DNA from: Uranotaenia lowii
Taxonomy: Eukaryota > Arthropoda > Insecta > Diptera > Culicidae
Length of the DNA: 64,000 nucleotides
Assembly (NCBI RefSeq): GCF_029784155.1
Contig: NC_073693.1
Span: forward strand, 153,671,442 to 153,735,441
Direction: 5' to 3'
Below, piece by piece: positions 34,660 through 45,599 of the stretch. The notes under the pieces are model-generated. The model ran no database searches. It was not told the origin of the DNA and worked only from the letters and a program-made list of their open reading frames with translations. Position 1 is the first letter of the stretch. Every line of letters begins with the position of its first letter. The position numbers and the translations under genes were made by a program.

Positions 34660-37517
34660 TCAGGGTCTTCGGTGCCTGTTACCGTAAAAACCTTTTTTCA
34701 GCTGCTGTTTTGACATAGTAAAGTCTATGTTCTCATAATATTTATTGTAACTATACATTAAACAATTCATTGGACTATATTTTCCATAATCAGTTCGAGT
34801 AGAGGTTATAATGAAAAGATTTCTTGTTCTTAAATGACGGCAAGGACAATAAAAGTTTAATTGATTTAGTAGATAAGCAGACTGAACGCGTTGATTAATT
34901 ATGTCGTTTACAAAACCGATTGCAGCAAACTCTCTTCTTACACTTAATGTTTCAATGTTAATAAGCAGGCAACGTGATTCATAGCTAGGTAATTCTCTCT
35001 GAGACCATCCTAAATTTCGTAAAGCGAATAGAACAAATTGTTTCTGGACTGATTCTAAGCGGCTTTTATGTGATATTTGAAAAGGCGACCACACAACGCT
35101 ACAATACTCAAGAATGGATCTAACATAAGCTGTGTACAATGTTTTTATTGTGTATGGGTCTTTGAAATTATAACTAAAACGTTTTATAAATGCTAACATA
35201 CTGTTCGATTTCTGAATTATAGGGTTTAGTGATCTACAAAGGTAAGTTTTGAGTCCAATATAACTCCAAGGTCTCTAATCTTGTTGACTCTCTCGACAGG
35301 ATCATCTCCCAATTTGACAATTTCATATGACTGACATTTTCTTCTAGTAAATACAATATTTGAGCATTTTGCCACGTTAAGTTTGAGAAGACTTTTAATG
35401 CACCATTTGTTAAATACATTAACTTCGTTTTGAAAGATTCTGAAGTCTTCTTCGCTATTTACTTTCATATAAAGCTTCATATCATCAGCATAAATAAGCA
35501 CATTTGACTGCTTGAGAAGACAAGTTATATCATTTACGTATAAAATAAATAATAGGGGGCCGAGATGGGAGCCTTGAGGTACACCAGAAGTGACGGAGAT
35601 ACTTTTTGAAAGTGAACCATTAAATCTAACAACTTGTGAGCGGGTCGTTAAATAGGACCTTATCCATTTCAGTAGGTGTGAACTGAATCCTTGTTTATTT
35701 AATTTAAAAATTAACATGGGGATGTCAATGCTGTCAAAAGCTTTACTGAAGTCCGTGTATAAAGCCTGAACAGAATTACCGCGATCCATACAGCTAATAT
35801 TATAGGTAACAAACTCCAGTAAATTAGTGGCTGTAGATCTTCCTTTAACAAATCCATGTTGCTTTTCGGTAATGAGAGTTTTAATTTGGTTATATATTTT
35901 TTCATTCACTAAAGCTTCGAAAAGTTTTGGTATGCACGATAAAATGGCAATGCCCCTGTAGTTTTTTATGTCAGATTTTTTTCCTGACTTAAATATGGGT
36001 ACAAGAAATGATTCTTTCCATACTTGAGGAAAAACACCTGATTTCAATGAAGAGTTAAATAGAAGAAATAATGGCATACTCAGTTCATTTACTAGATTTT
36101 TTAAAAGAAGTGGAGGAATTCCATCAGGCCCGGGCCCTTTAGTGCTGTCTAAGGAGGAAATGGCTTTACATATTTCTTCAAAGGAAATTGATTCGACTAC
36201 AGTTAATGCCATTGAATCAGAGAGATAGCTAAAAAAGGAAGTATCACGATCATGCTCGGAAAAACTAGTGTAAACAGTTTGGAAAAAGTCGGCGAATAGA
36301 TTACAAATTTCGTCGGAATTTTGACCTTCTATGCTGCCAAAGTGCATGCGAGATGGAAAACTATTGTTTTTCAATTTTGTTTTTACATATCTAAAAAAGT
36401 TTCTTGGGTTCGATTTTATGTTTTGCTCAATTTTTATATTATAGTCTTGGAAAGAAGTACTTAAGCGTATTGCTAGTAGATTACTGGCTTCTTGGTGTTC
36501 TAACTTAGTGACTAATGATGGATTCTTTTTCCAGTTTTTATGTGCCTTCTGCTTTTTATTTCTTAAGTGCACAAGCTCTTTCGTGAACCAAGGCGGATTT
36601 TTGTTATTATTTGTTCGTCGCTTTAATTTTGTTGGAACAAATTCTTTGAGAATATTACCAAGAATTTTGTAAAAAATCTCTACTTGATTGTCTGTTGAGT
36701 TCTCAGCTCGGAATATTGTTTTCCAATCAACAACTTGTAATTTTGTTTTAATCATATTATAGTTAGCATGGAAGAAGTCAAAAGTCTCTATAAACTCATA
36801 ATCATCTGGTAAACGTTTTTGATCAGGACATATTATTGAGAATTCGATAGCAGTGTGGAAGACCTCGTTTTTCCAAATTGGATCTGAAGCTTCTACAACG
36901 CAAAAATCATCAGTCAGATTGGAAAATAATAAGTCCAGATATCGGCTACAGGCATTTTTTACATGATTTATTTGATTGAGACACAACGAAGCCATATTAT
37001 CAAAAAGAATTTGCAGTGTTTCATTATCCCCACAGACCGGCAAGAGAATGCTTTCATTCTCTTCATCAATTAAGAATTGGAGACTTGATTGGTTAAAGTC
37101 GCCATAAAGGTGAATTTTAAATTCAGGCTCAAAATTTGCGAACATTTCAGTTATGTCAAATAGAAACTTTTGAAAATATTCTTTAGTGGCATGTTCTGGC
37201 GGAAAGTAAATCGACCCGAAAATATGCGTTTCATTGAAGATGCGGGCTTTGACCCACACCTGCTCGAAATCTTTGTGTTTAGTCGTAGGAATGAGCTCAG
37301 AATCGAAGACAGAGCTGATTGCCACAACCACACCACCGCCAGATTTCTTGTCAGAAAGAAGAAAGTTTCTGTCATCTCTGAACACGTTGAAACTAGAACC
37401 AAAAACTTCTTCGCTCTTTATATTTGCATCCCAGCTTGTTTCTGTTCCCAAAATTATAGTATAACTACTAGCTGCTAAATTTTTATAAATTGTATTTAAT
37501 TTCGATGCACTTCGCAT
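34660..37517 (-). pseudogene. LINE ORF2: endonuclease-reverse transcriptase, frameshifted
   Basis: Encodes an apurinic-type endonuclease (IILGTETSWDA, HLYGDFNQ) and a reverse transcriptase with STKGPGPDGIPP, YTDFSKAFDSID, SGVPQGSHLGPLLF and the catalytic YADD. The main frame 37517-35226 (763 codons) ends in a TAA. The family C-terminus continues in another frame (35199-34660, with ILEYCSVVWSP), so one indel near 35210 broke the gene. In-frame sequence extends upstream of the first ATG to about 37660. Sequence style fits the CR1 clade. Reverse transcription at the target site is the known mechanism of the family. Confidence 0.88.
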
Positions 37518-37657
37518 TCTGTTAAAATTTTGACAGTAGGCAACAATTTCATTATTATTTACTATAGCGGATGTATTCAGAGCAGAAGATGTTCTATGGT
37601 CGCGCGAACGAATTGTAACGCGATCCGCTTGGTCAACATAAATTAAAGAGCTAGTAC

Positions 37658-39109
37658 CTATAGTGGCACGCGTCGATGGGGCAGAAAATATGGATACATT
37701 ACCGGGTTGTTGAAATCAAATGCATTAGGACCATGGTGGCAGCAGGGGCCGGCAAAGGGTGCACTGAATGAAGTGGGGACCGGATTGAACGTTGTATATG
37801 GTGGCATGGAAGTCGATGCATGATGTGTGCACATATTCGCTTGGTACGGTGTAGTCGTTGCCGCAGAAGTAGTCGGGAACCTAGCCGGTAGCCTATCATG
37901 ATGTGGTGGCGTATTTGGTGCCACAAGAGAGGGTCCAGGGTCCAGTGGTGGTGTATTTGATGGCACAGAAGAGGATCCAGGGTTTAAGGTTTCTCCACGT
38001 TGAAAATTGATGAAGGTCGGCATCTTCTTTTTCGGCTGAGGTTTCCTATTGAACGTAACCTTGGCGGCAGCGAGCAGTTCCTTGTCAGTGGAAGGTGGAG
38101 ATCGGCTTTTTAATTTATTGTTGAGGTAGTCTTGTTGGTTTAGGCTCGCGTTTCGGTTACGCGCCTTGCGTTGACGATTTTTTTTCTTTTTAGCTTTATC
38201 CGCGTTCTTTTGTTGTTCCTTGCGACGCATTTGCCTTGCATCGTAGGCTGACCAGTCAGCTTTCCACACCCTCCTTGTGCCCAAAAGTCGCCAACCTGAG
38301 ACAACTTTAGGGTTCAGCTCCTCGGCCAGGCTCGTCACTGGTGCAGGTGGGGAAAGGACAGGTTTCGCGCTAACGGCATCGTGAATGGATCGAAGTTCAT
38401 CAATAAGGTCGGCATTTGCGGAAGGATTATGCACTGTTGCCCTTAAGGCATTAAGTTCTACTGCAATGGACTGGAGAGAAGGAGTGAGCTCCTGTTCCAA
38501 GTTGGTGAAGCAGTTACGATGCTGCTCTTCGACCATATTCATCAGGCTGTTTTGATGGCCCAAAATCATCTCCTCCAGCATTTCAAACGTTTGAGCAATT
38601 TTCGTTTTATGACCGTCAAAAGCTGACACGTACTGCTCTTTCATTGATGATGAGAGCGTGTCAAGTAAATCTTCAGCAGACGAAGGTGGTCGCAATGCCG
38701 CTTTTATTAGGGCCGAAAGCTCAATTTTTTGGCCATTGATCTGATTGGAGATCGTGTCGATACCATCAATCAATGTCTCTAGGCAAGAAAATTTTGCCAC
38801 CTGAGAACTCAGCTTTTCGTGGGAGATGTTTTGGATCTTTAGTTGCTCCAATATTTCTGTTTGCTGTGCCATTAATTTCGTTTGGTCGATCTGCTCTGAT
38901 ATCAAATTTTGGCAGTCACGGCAAACCGGGAGCATGAACCTCCTGATTGACTCCTCGCAGTTTCGCTGCACTCCAACACAAGCGGCGTGGAACCTTCGGT
39001 GACATGGGCCCGTACACGTCCAAAGGTGGACGCTATCGACGACATCACAAGTGGAAATATGACACTTTGGCATTTTTGTTTTGTTTTTGTTCGCGGTAGC
39101 ATAACACAA
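37658..39109 (-). CDS. LINE ORF1: PHD-finger/coiled-coil nucleic-acid-binding protein
   Basis: 483 aa, intact. The N-terminal region has a Cys/His finger of PHD type (CHISTCD...WTCTGPCHRRFHAACVG...CRDC, residues about 16-66). The middle (about 70-250) has the heptad spacing of a coiled coil. A lysine/arginine-rich patch follows (about 290-320, with KKKKNRQRKARNRN), and the C-terminus is rich in Pro, Ser and Thr. Such ORF1 proteins coat LINE RNA in the CR1 group. It lies 140 bp before the ORF2 methionine on the same strand. Confidence 0.82.
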   Translation of the reverse strand: MCYATANKNKTKMPKCHISTCDVVDSVHLWTCTGPCHRRFHAACVGVQRNCEESIRRFMLPVCRDCQNLISEQIDQTKLMAQQTEILEQLKIQNISHEKLSSQVAKFSCLETLIDGIDTISNQINGQKIELSALIKAALRPPSSAEDLLDTLSSSMKEQYVSAFDGHKTKIAQTFEMLEEMILGHQNSLMNMVEEQHRNCFTNLEQELTPSLQSIAVELNALRATVHNPSANADLIDELRSIHDAVSAKPVLSPPAPVTSLAEELNPKVVSGWRLLGTRRVWKADWSAYDARQMRRKEQQKNADKAKKKKNRQRKARNRNASLNQQDYLNNKLKSRSPPSTDKELLAAAKVTFNRKPQPKKKMPTFINFQRGETLNPGSSSVPSNTPPLDPGPSLVAPNTPPHHDRLPARFPTTSAATTTPYQANMCTHHASTSMPPYTTFNPVPTSFSAPFAGPCCHHGPNAFDFNNPVMYPYFLPHRRVPL

Positions 39110-39538
39110 AAAAAAAATTAACTGACGAAGGCACTTGACTGCTTTGACAAAAAAAAAGAGTTCTGTAATTGCTGGAGTAGCGCGGAAACACGTCTATATC
39201 GTTCAACGTTCAACGTTCAACTGTTCAACTAAGAAGCAAACATCAAGAAACATAAGTTCAAGAAACAGTCAAAAAGCACGTTTCAAAAATCAAGAGTCTA
39301 AAGCACAGAGCTGAGAGTCAAGAGAAAGAAAAGTAAAATAAAAATTTTAAAGTTGGTAAAGAGTTGTAATAGAGAACATTGATTCGTAAAAATTTAGTAC
39401 AAAAACAATGAATCTAATACGACAATGTTGACATAAAAAAAATAAAAATTCCAAAGACCGAAATTAAAAAAACATGTTTTGTTAATACAGATGTAATTCC
39501 ATAATAAAGCAAACTTTCAGAGTAGAGGAGAAGGAGAT

Positions 39539-39780
39539 TGTAGGATACAGATGTAAAGTACGATGTAGCGTCTCAAAAAAAATACGTAATTCGTTTTGAT
39601 TAACCTATTCTTGACAACGGGTATTCTTGGAGTAGTGTGTAAATATCGTTTTTGGAGAGAGAAACAAAAAACGATATGATTCCAAAGAGTCAGTCGATTA
39701 ACGAATTTTGGCGTGAACGGACGCGAGTGTTTCAAACTGATTTGTGTTGTCCGGAAGATGCAATCAACACGTATCCGACA
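39539..39780 (+). repeat. 3' LTR (242 bp) of the ORF-less element
   Basis: Differs from the 5' copy by a few substitutions and a 2-bp length change near the end. It is abutted by a polypurine tract. Confidence 0.85.
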
Positions 39781-39785
39781 CGTAT

Positions 39786-40204
39786 CACCCCTCTAGTGAT
39801 GGGCAAGCTGAAAGAATGGTTCGAGTGGTTAAAGAAGTTTTTAAAAAAAATTTACTAGATCCAGATATGAAAGAGTTGGTCATAGAGGATCAAGTTTCTT
39901 GCTTTTTGTTTAACTATATAGGAATACCTGCTCAGAAGATTCAAAGTTTCCTTCTGAAAAAATATTTAATTTTTTAAACCAATTTTGGATTTAGTCAATC
40001 CGAAAAATAATTATAATAATCATTTGACGTTCCAAAAAGAGAATTTAAAATAGCAGAAAGTTTATCTTCGAATTTAAATAACCGTAATAGGAGTGAGTTG
40101 GATAATTTACGTCATGGTGATGTAGTTTATTTCAAAAACTTTAAGCGAACAGAAATAAAACGATGGTTGGATGCAAAATTTGCATGTAAAATATCTCCAA
40201 ATGT
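39786..40204 (+). pseudogene. Ty3-type integrase C-terminal fragment
   Basis: Resumes the interrupted integrase. SSDGQAERMVRVVKE holds the third catalytic residue of the D,D35E core in one frame, and the reading then decays with frameshifts and stops around 39900-40080. LRHGDVVYFKNFKR (from 40101) is the usual C-terminal SH3-like part. Cut at 40204 by a LINE whose target duplicate is ATCTCCAAATGT. Confidence 0.8.
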
Positions 40205-42088
40205 GCGAGAGTGCCACTCGGCAATTGTTAACTGGACTAGTGCGATGCTAATAAACAGAACCATTTATGCAAGCTTGGGAGGACTTACAATCAAAGCCAC
40301 ACCAACGAAGGGATGTCCCCAAGGCGGGGTTCTATCACCGTTGTTGTGGTCCTTGATAGTGGACGACCTCCTAAACAAACTTGTATCCATGGGATTCGAA
40401 GTTATTGGCTTTGCAGACGACATAGTTATTACAGTTCGGAGAAAACATGCGAATGTGCTGAATAGAAAGCAAACTGCACTCAACTACGCACTATTTTGGT
40501 GCAGGGAAGAGGGACTAAACATAAACCCTTCCAAAACTACTGTGATAGCCTTCACTAGGAGACGAAAAATTACACTAAAACCTCTAACATTATATGGGGA
40601 AGTGTTAAACCTCGAATCACAAGTGAAATATTTAGGCATAGTACTAGACTCAAAGCTATCATGGAACCCACAGATAGAGCATGTAATCGCTAAGGCTACA
40701 ACAGCTCTATGGGTCTGCCTCAAAGGAGTAGGGAAAAAATGGGGACTACAGCCGAAAATTATCTACTGGATATTTGCAGCTATTATAAGACCCAAAATCT
40801 CTTATGCCTCCTTAGTATGGTGGACCAAAACTATGCAAATTACGGTCCAGAAAAAACTAGCGAAGCTCCAAAGACTAGCAACGCTAGCTATAACTGGCGC
40901 AAAGCGAAGCACACTGAATGAGGCTCTAATGCACTACTAAATATTCTGCCTCTACATCAATTCATTGAGTTAGAGGCGGAACGTAGTGCCTTGAGACTCT
41001 CCAAACACAAAACTCTCTATGAAGGAGATCTTACAGAACACCTCAAAATCCTAAAGAAATTTAAATTAAACTCACTTATTGTGAAAAATGATGACTGGAT
41101 GGAGCCCATTTTCAACCTAGACATACCATACAATGTAACTATCAATGATAGGGACATGTGGGAGTCAGGTGGGCCTGCGGTTCCTTCCAGATCGATCCTA
41201 TTCTTCACTGATGGGTCAAAAATGGATAAAAGAACTGGGGCAGGGGTTTTCGGACCTAGACTCAGGATCTCAATTCCTATGGGAAACTGGCCAACAGTAT
41301 TCCAAGCTGAAATTCAAGCAATTCTAGAATGCACTTTAGCCTGTTTGAAAAGGGGATACAGGTACACAAGTATCTGCATGTTCTCTGACAGCCAGGCTGC
41401 TCTCCGAGCACTAAGTACGTTCACATGTTACTCCAAACTAGTTTGGGAGTGTATAGTTGCACTAAGAAACCTGGCCATAAGGAACAGAGTATCTTAATTC
41501 TGGGTACCAGGCCACTGCGGTATCCTAGGGAACGAAGAAGCAGACCAACTAGCTAGGGAAGGATCTCAGGGACTGTTGATTGGACCTGAACCTTTCTGCG
41601 GAGTATCGAGAAGTGCCTTGACTATGGAGCTCAAGAACTGGAAAAGCACCACTATTGTTTCCAACTGGAAAACAGCGGAGGGAGCAACTCAGGCAAAAAG
41701 ATTCATTGAACCAAGCGCACGACTCTCAAAAAACATGTTGAACTTAAGTAAGCACGAACTAAGTACTTACACAGGTCTCTCGACCGGACATTGTCCAACA
41801 AAACAGCATCTGAAAAGGATAAACATTATTCAAAACGACGACTGTCGGTTCTGCGGGTTCGAAAAAGAAACTGCAGAGCATCTTCTATGCAACTGCTGCG
41901 CCCTCCTAAATAGGAGAGAGCGTGTACTTGGGGCAAAGTTAATAAGCGCACAAGACATATGGTTGCATATCAGCCCTAAGAAGGTTACATCATACATCTT
42001 TGATATCATACCCGATTGGGATAAAATGCTTAGTCAGCAATCAACTGTCACTCCAATCAATAGTGCAGGTGAACCTGACAGCATATAG
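40205..42088 (+). pseudogene. LINE RT (C-terminal part) and RNase H, broken
   Basis: The first frame (to 40940) carries the RT motifs TKGCPQGGVLSPLLW, the catalytic FADD and YLGIVLDSKLSW. It then shifts; 40991-41497 holds RNase H (FFTDGSKMDKRTGAGVF with catalytic Asp, then FSDSQAALRAL). An in-frame stop at about 41495 interrupts the WVPGHCGILGNEEADQLA motif. The last frame (41576-42088) ends in a CRFCGFEKETAEHLLCNC zinc motif typical of these LINEs. Two or more disabling changes make it a pseudogene. Confidence 0.87.
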
Positions 42089-42158
42089 TAACGCGGGGTA
42101 AACACCACAATAGATCAACAACTGGTCGCAGTGGGCTCTCCCCTACAGGGAAAAAAAA
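40205..42158 (+). mobile_element. 5'-truncated LINE with RNase H domain
   Basis: A 1,954-bp insert flanked by the 12-bp duplicate ATCTCCAAATGT (40193-40204, 42159-42170) and ending in an A-run. It has lost the endonuclease and the RT fingers by 5' truncation. It keeps RT palm and thumb, RNase H and a terminal Cys/His motif. The RT style (TKGCPQGGVLSPLLW, GFADDIVI) with RNase H fits the R1/Loa/I group. Confidence 0.88.
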
Positions 42159-42170
42159 ATCTCCAAATGT

Positions 42171-42765
42171 ATTCCAGGTTTCGGTTGGTGGTCGCATTTA
42201 TATTGCTCATCGGGATCAATTGAAGCCAATGAATAAGCCAAAGGTTAGACGATTTTGTTGTTGGAATGCGGAGGAGAAGGTAGATAGTTTTGGGAAAGTG
42301 TTAAAAGAATCAGAGGACAGAACGACCAGAGAAGGAAAAAAGAAGCGACCAAGAGAGGAAGATGTTGGAGAAGTGAGTTCGGATGAAAGTTTTTACGGGT
42401 TTCCCGCTGATTTACATTCATTTTCATCGCAAAAGTTTCAATTTGACGACATTGATTTTCCAAAAACCTCATCAGAAAAAGAAACATGTTTATTGAACAG
42501 TAGTTTATCGAGAAATGGCGTAAGTTTGCCAATATCCAATAGCAGTGGTTTGCTACCGGTATCAAACAATATTGAACAGCCAATAAAACTGACAGATCGA
42601 TTCGTAGACGATGAGGAACGAAAGAAAATTACACGACCTGAGGAATCCAACATAACTGGTCCAAGTTGGAATATTCAGCAGAATGACCAGCAAAGCGAAA
42701 CCGGATTGAGGAGATCGAGTAGAAGAAAACGTTTGAAGAAAAATAGTGAATTTTTATATTACTGA
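42171..42765 (+). pseudogene. C-terminus of the Ty3-type pol relic
   Basis: Continues the pol frame after the LINE with GGRIYIAHRDQLKPMNKPK, the end of the integrase SH3-like region. A charged tail of about 170 residues follows and ends GLRRSSRRKRLKKNSEFLYY at a TGA. The Arg/Lys-rich end resembles nuclear-localisation tails of Ty3-type integrases. The frame itself is open; the element as a whole is dead. Confidence 0.7.
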
Positions 42766-42854
42766 GTTGTTGTATGCATGCCATTTCTTAAAAGCTATTA
42801 ACATTTGTTTTAAATTTAAAAAGAAAAAAAAATTGGATTATTGTAAAATTAGCT

Positions 42855-42948
42855 AAAAGGGGGAGAACTGTGGTAACCCTATGAGTTCCCCAACTGACTT
42901 CGATAAACGAATAAAAAAGAGCTGGGCTCAGAAGTCTTTGTAGCGTGC
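42855..42948 (+). repeat. Polypurine tract and start of the relic's 3' LTR
   Basis: AAAAGGGGGAGAAC precedes TGTGGTAACCC, a standard LTR start, at 42869. The LTR is cut at 42948 by the TTAA MITE and may resume after 43686; its end was not found. Confidence 0.65.
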
Positions 42949-42952
42949 TTAA

Positions 42953-43682
42953 GGGGGGGGTAGGGTCTAACACTTTCAAAAAATTGATTTTTTTATTTTT
43001 TTATTTTCTTATTGTAAAACATTTCAAGAATGTTGTGTCAAATTTTCAAGTCAATTGAAGCAAAACTGTCGAAGTTATAGGCCTTTATCTCCTCCTATCT
43101 AATACTGCAAGAAAGCAAGAGCAGAAACTTCAAACGCGTTTTTCTCGAAAGCACATTTTTAAAGTCCGTGGACATCGTCATTTGAAAACTACTTATCCGA
43201 TTCTTTTCAAATTTGGAACATATTTTCTACATATAAAATACCAGACCCCAACGTTTTCCTTTTTTGATTTTTTTACTTTGGGGAGATTTTACAGGTGAAA
43301 AATGGCGGATTTTTAAGTGAAAAATCGTAGTTTTTACTTCAAACAGCCACAAAAATTTCATAAAAATATTTTTAAGTTAAATAAAAACGTTGGGGTCCAG
43401 AAAAACATCTATTAAAAATATTTTGCTCTGATTTTTTGACTTCAGATGATTCTGTGCTGAGATACAGTGTCCACCGCAAATCCTGTTTTCTAAAAGGCAT
43501 CCTCGAAAATGTTCCCTCACCGGCTCATTTTTCAATATTTTTCTTCGAAAAAATTACTAAATGATCTTTCAACAATGCTTTGTATAATGCAAAAAAAATT
43601 GAATTCATTTGTTTGAACGATAGCTCTAGAAAAAATCGTGAAAATGGTGTTTTTTTTATACCCGTTAGACCCTACCCCCCCC
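42953..43682. mobile_element. TTAA MITE, copy 1
   Basis: Ends GGGGGGGGTAGGGTCTAAC and its exact inverse, flanked by TTAA (42949-42952, 43683-43686). The 730-bp interior is AT-rich with no gene. TTAA duplication is the hallmark of piggyBac-type elements. A closely similar copy lies at 51514-52242. Confidence 0.88.
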
Positions 43683-43686
43683 TTAA

Positions 43687-44196
43687 GAACACAAGTTAAT
43701 CGGTTAATATTGTATTTTAAATTTGAAAAAAAAAACGCTTGAAATGAATAGATCATCTCTTGAACAAACCCAAATTAATTCATGAACTCAGTCATTAAAC
43801 AAAAAACAGTTATTGTTTGAAATCCAATGTTGGATTTTTTTGTTGTTTTTTCTCGAGTATGTTATTGCAAACATTTCATTATTATTTTGAGCGTTATAGA
43901 TATCTACGGCGAATTTCCGTCATCAGTGACCATTAACAACAACATACAACTAAGGAATTGTATCGTTATTTGAAACTTGACACTCAAAATCATTGGTTAA
44001 ATTAAAAAAAAAATGATCGGTTTCTGATAATCGCTAGGTGTGATCAATTTTTAATTATTGTAACAAGTTACAAGAATATGGTGATGGATTAAAAATTGAG
44101 TTTTGAAACGGGTTAAATAAATCGACTTATTAGTTTATTACAGCATGATTATTTACATATTTTCAAAAGCGATTTTTTCAAGCCAGGAATAGACCA
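43687..44196. other. Intergenic DNA between MITE and astacin 2
   Basis: AT-rich, with no supported gene. It may include the rest of the relic's 3' LTR. Confidence 0.35.
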
Positions 44197-45532
44197 TTAT
44201 TCACCTTTCGCAAGTTTTCTGTTGGTCAAGTTGGTTTTATTTTTCATTTTCCTTTGTTTTTTACTCTTTTTCTTGGTGTCACACTTATACCGTAGTGATA
44301 TCTGCTTAATATCGTTCTCCGAAAAACCGGTTTCACTTCCGAAATCTCCATCCCACGGTTTCTGTTATTTAAAACAAGGAAAATACGCTTAATGGTTATC
44401 AATCGTTGTTGCAATGTTGTGCATTACCTTATTGTTCATGACCGGATATTCTCTGCTAGCCGCTCCTGCGAACTTAGAATAATGCATTACACTACCGTAA
44501 TCATATGGGATTTTGTATGTTTCAACTTCATTCGCTTCCAGCTTCTCAAAGTTCGAGTTGTAAAACTCGTCAGCTATAGAAAAAAAAAATGAATTGTTTA
44601 AAATAAAATGTTTGTCTATGACTTTTGGGATTTTTTTTAATGAATTTTTTAAGAAGTGCTTTAAAAAGCAGTTAGTAAAATATCTCAATTATAGGAAATC
44701 CGATTGTAAATGTGGTACCCGAGTGATTGTTAAAAGACTTACGATTGACTTACGAGCTTAAACATTTACCGTCTTACAAAACAAGGGAAAAGTATACGTA
44801 CTTTGATATTGCGGCATTAGAGCGCTCCTGTTGATTGAAATATATTCGTCCCGATCTGGTCTAGCTTGCTCGTGAAAGTATCCAAGGGCGTGCATCATTT
44901 CGTGCACCGGGGTACCGACCGTTCTTGTACAACCGGGGGTGTTAAGGTTAATCATATTGTACTGGTTATCGGTTTGCCTGCCAATATACGACCAGCATCC
45001 AGTTCTGTTGTTAACGATCTTTATCCACAGTTGATCTTCATCCGTCTTTTCAACGAAACGGATGCACGTGTGTTTGTTGTAGAGTTCGATTGCACTGTTG
45101 ATTGTACTCAATTGACTTTCGGCTGAAACATAAAGAATTTCAATACGGTTAGGAACCACTAGTTGATTACAGGAAGATGATATGCTCACTAAAACTTCCT
45201 AAAATTTGGTATGGAACTCTGCCTCCAGGCCATATTTGTTCAGCGTATTGTTCAGAAACGGAGACTCTCGATTTTGATGGAGGAACCAACATTATATCTC
45301 CTTGGTAGTAATAACCAAGCCCTAGCTCGAAAGGATACCGAGAGTCGTTCCTGTGGTCATACTTCTCCAACAGTTTTCCTGTAATATTGTAATATTTTTT
45401 AACCATATCTATATGCCATCATTAATAAAAAAAAAACTTACCAACTTCTTCACTTGGCGTGTAATAGTCACATATTACACCGTAAAGAAACTGTGTAGAA
45501 AGTGTGAGCAAAAGAATATACTTGATTGACAT
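44197..45532 (-). CDS. Astacin-family zinc metalloprotease (astacin 2), 5 exons
   Basis: Paralogue of astacin 1, predicted 303 aa, intact. Minus-strand exons: 45532-45442, 45378-45190, 45122-44802, 44573-44428, 44361-44197. Exons 2-5 have exactly the lengths found in astacin 1 (189, 321, 146, 165). Signal peptide about 1-21. Short propeptide with FxGD-type switch (YQGDI). Zinc site HEMMHALGYFHE followed by QARPDRDE, Met-turn SVMHY, final Cys in SLRYKC, then a Lys/Arg-rich tail. Introns are 63-228 bp and free of transposons. The intron 3 donor is GTACGT, showing the state before the MITE insertion in astacin 1. Secreted protease; substrate unknown. Confidence 0.93.
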
Positions 45533-45574
45533 GATGCAGTCGAAGACTATGTCAGGATTCAGCAAGGGACAGGG

Positions 45575-45581
45575 CTTTATA
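45575..45581 (-). promoter_or_regulatory. TATA box of astacin 2
   Basis: TATAAAG on the minus strand, 43 bp before the ATG, in a block of about 50 bp shared with astacin 1. Confidence 0.75.
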
Positions 45582-45599
45582 TTTGACACTGGGTAATAA

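Larger units (their letters stand above)
34532..39232 (-). mobile_element. Full-length-like CR1/Jockey-group LINE
   Basis: A two-ORF non-LTR retrotransposon on the minus strand. The 3' end is a run of TAAA-type repeats (TTTATTTATTTATTT on the plus strand, 34539-34560). ORF2 has endonuclease and reverse transcriptase and is broken by one frameshift near 35225. ORF1 has a PHD-like zinc finger and coiled coil. The 5' edge carries four GTTGAAC words near 39200-39229. It interrupts the A/G-rich interior of the ORF-less LTR element. A target duplication was not found. Confidence 0.85.
32225..39780 (+). mobile_element. ORF-less LTR element (LARD-like) with a nested LINE
   Basis: LTRs of 240 and 242 bp (32225-32464, 39539-39780) begin TGTAGGATACAG and end ATCCGACA, with the 5-bp duplicate CGTAT on both sides (32220-32224, 39781-39785). 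TGGCGTGGTCGTGAC follows the 5' LTR as a likely primer site, and AGAGTAGAGGAGAAGGAGA (39519-39537) is the polypurine tract. Leaving out the CR1-like LINE, the interior is about 2.4 kb, has no gene, and is made of hairpin motifs (32635-32976) followed by an A/G-rich stretch with many TCAAGAG-like words. The same style continues after the LINE (39233-39340). LTRs differ at several places, so it is older than the 5.6-kb and 55.7-kb insertions. Confidence 0.85.
29884..43686 (+). mobile_element. Old Ty3-type LTR retrotransposon relic, multiply interrupted
   Basis: Only the 3' half remains. RNase H (29960-30217, then frame-shifted to 30422) and the integrase zinc-binding part (30456-30766) come first. 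The integrase core follows at 31895-32219, further integrase at 39786-40204, the pol C-terminus at 42171-42765, and a polypurine tract plus LTR start from 42855. Gag, protease and the RT core are missing. Between these pieces lie a fold-back element, an ORF-less LTR element, a LINE and a TTAA MITE, each with its own target duplication. Removing the inserts restores reading in the same direction. Frameshifts at about 30218 and 39900 show it is dead. Confidence 0.85.

Noticed and set aside
37170..37478. 102-codon plus-strand frame opposite LINE ORF2
   Set aside because: Antisense shadow of the endonuclease domain.
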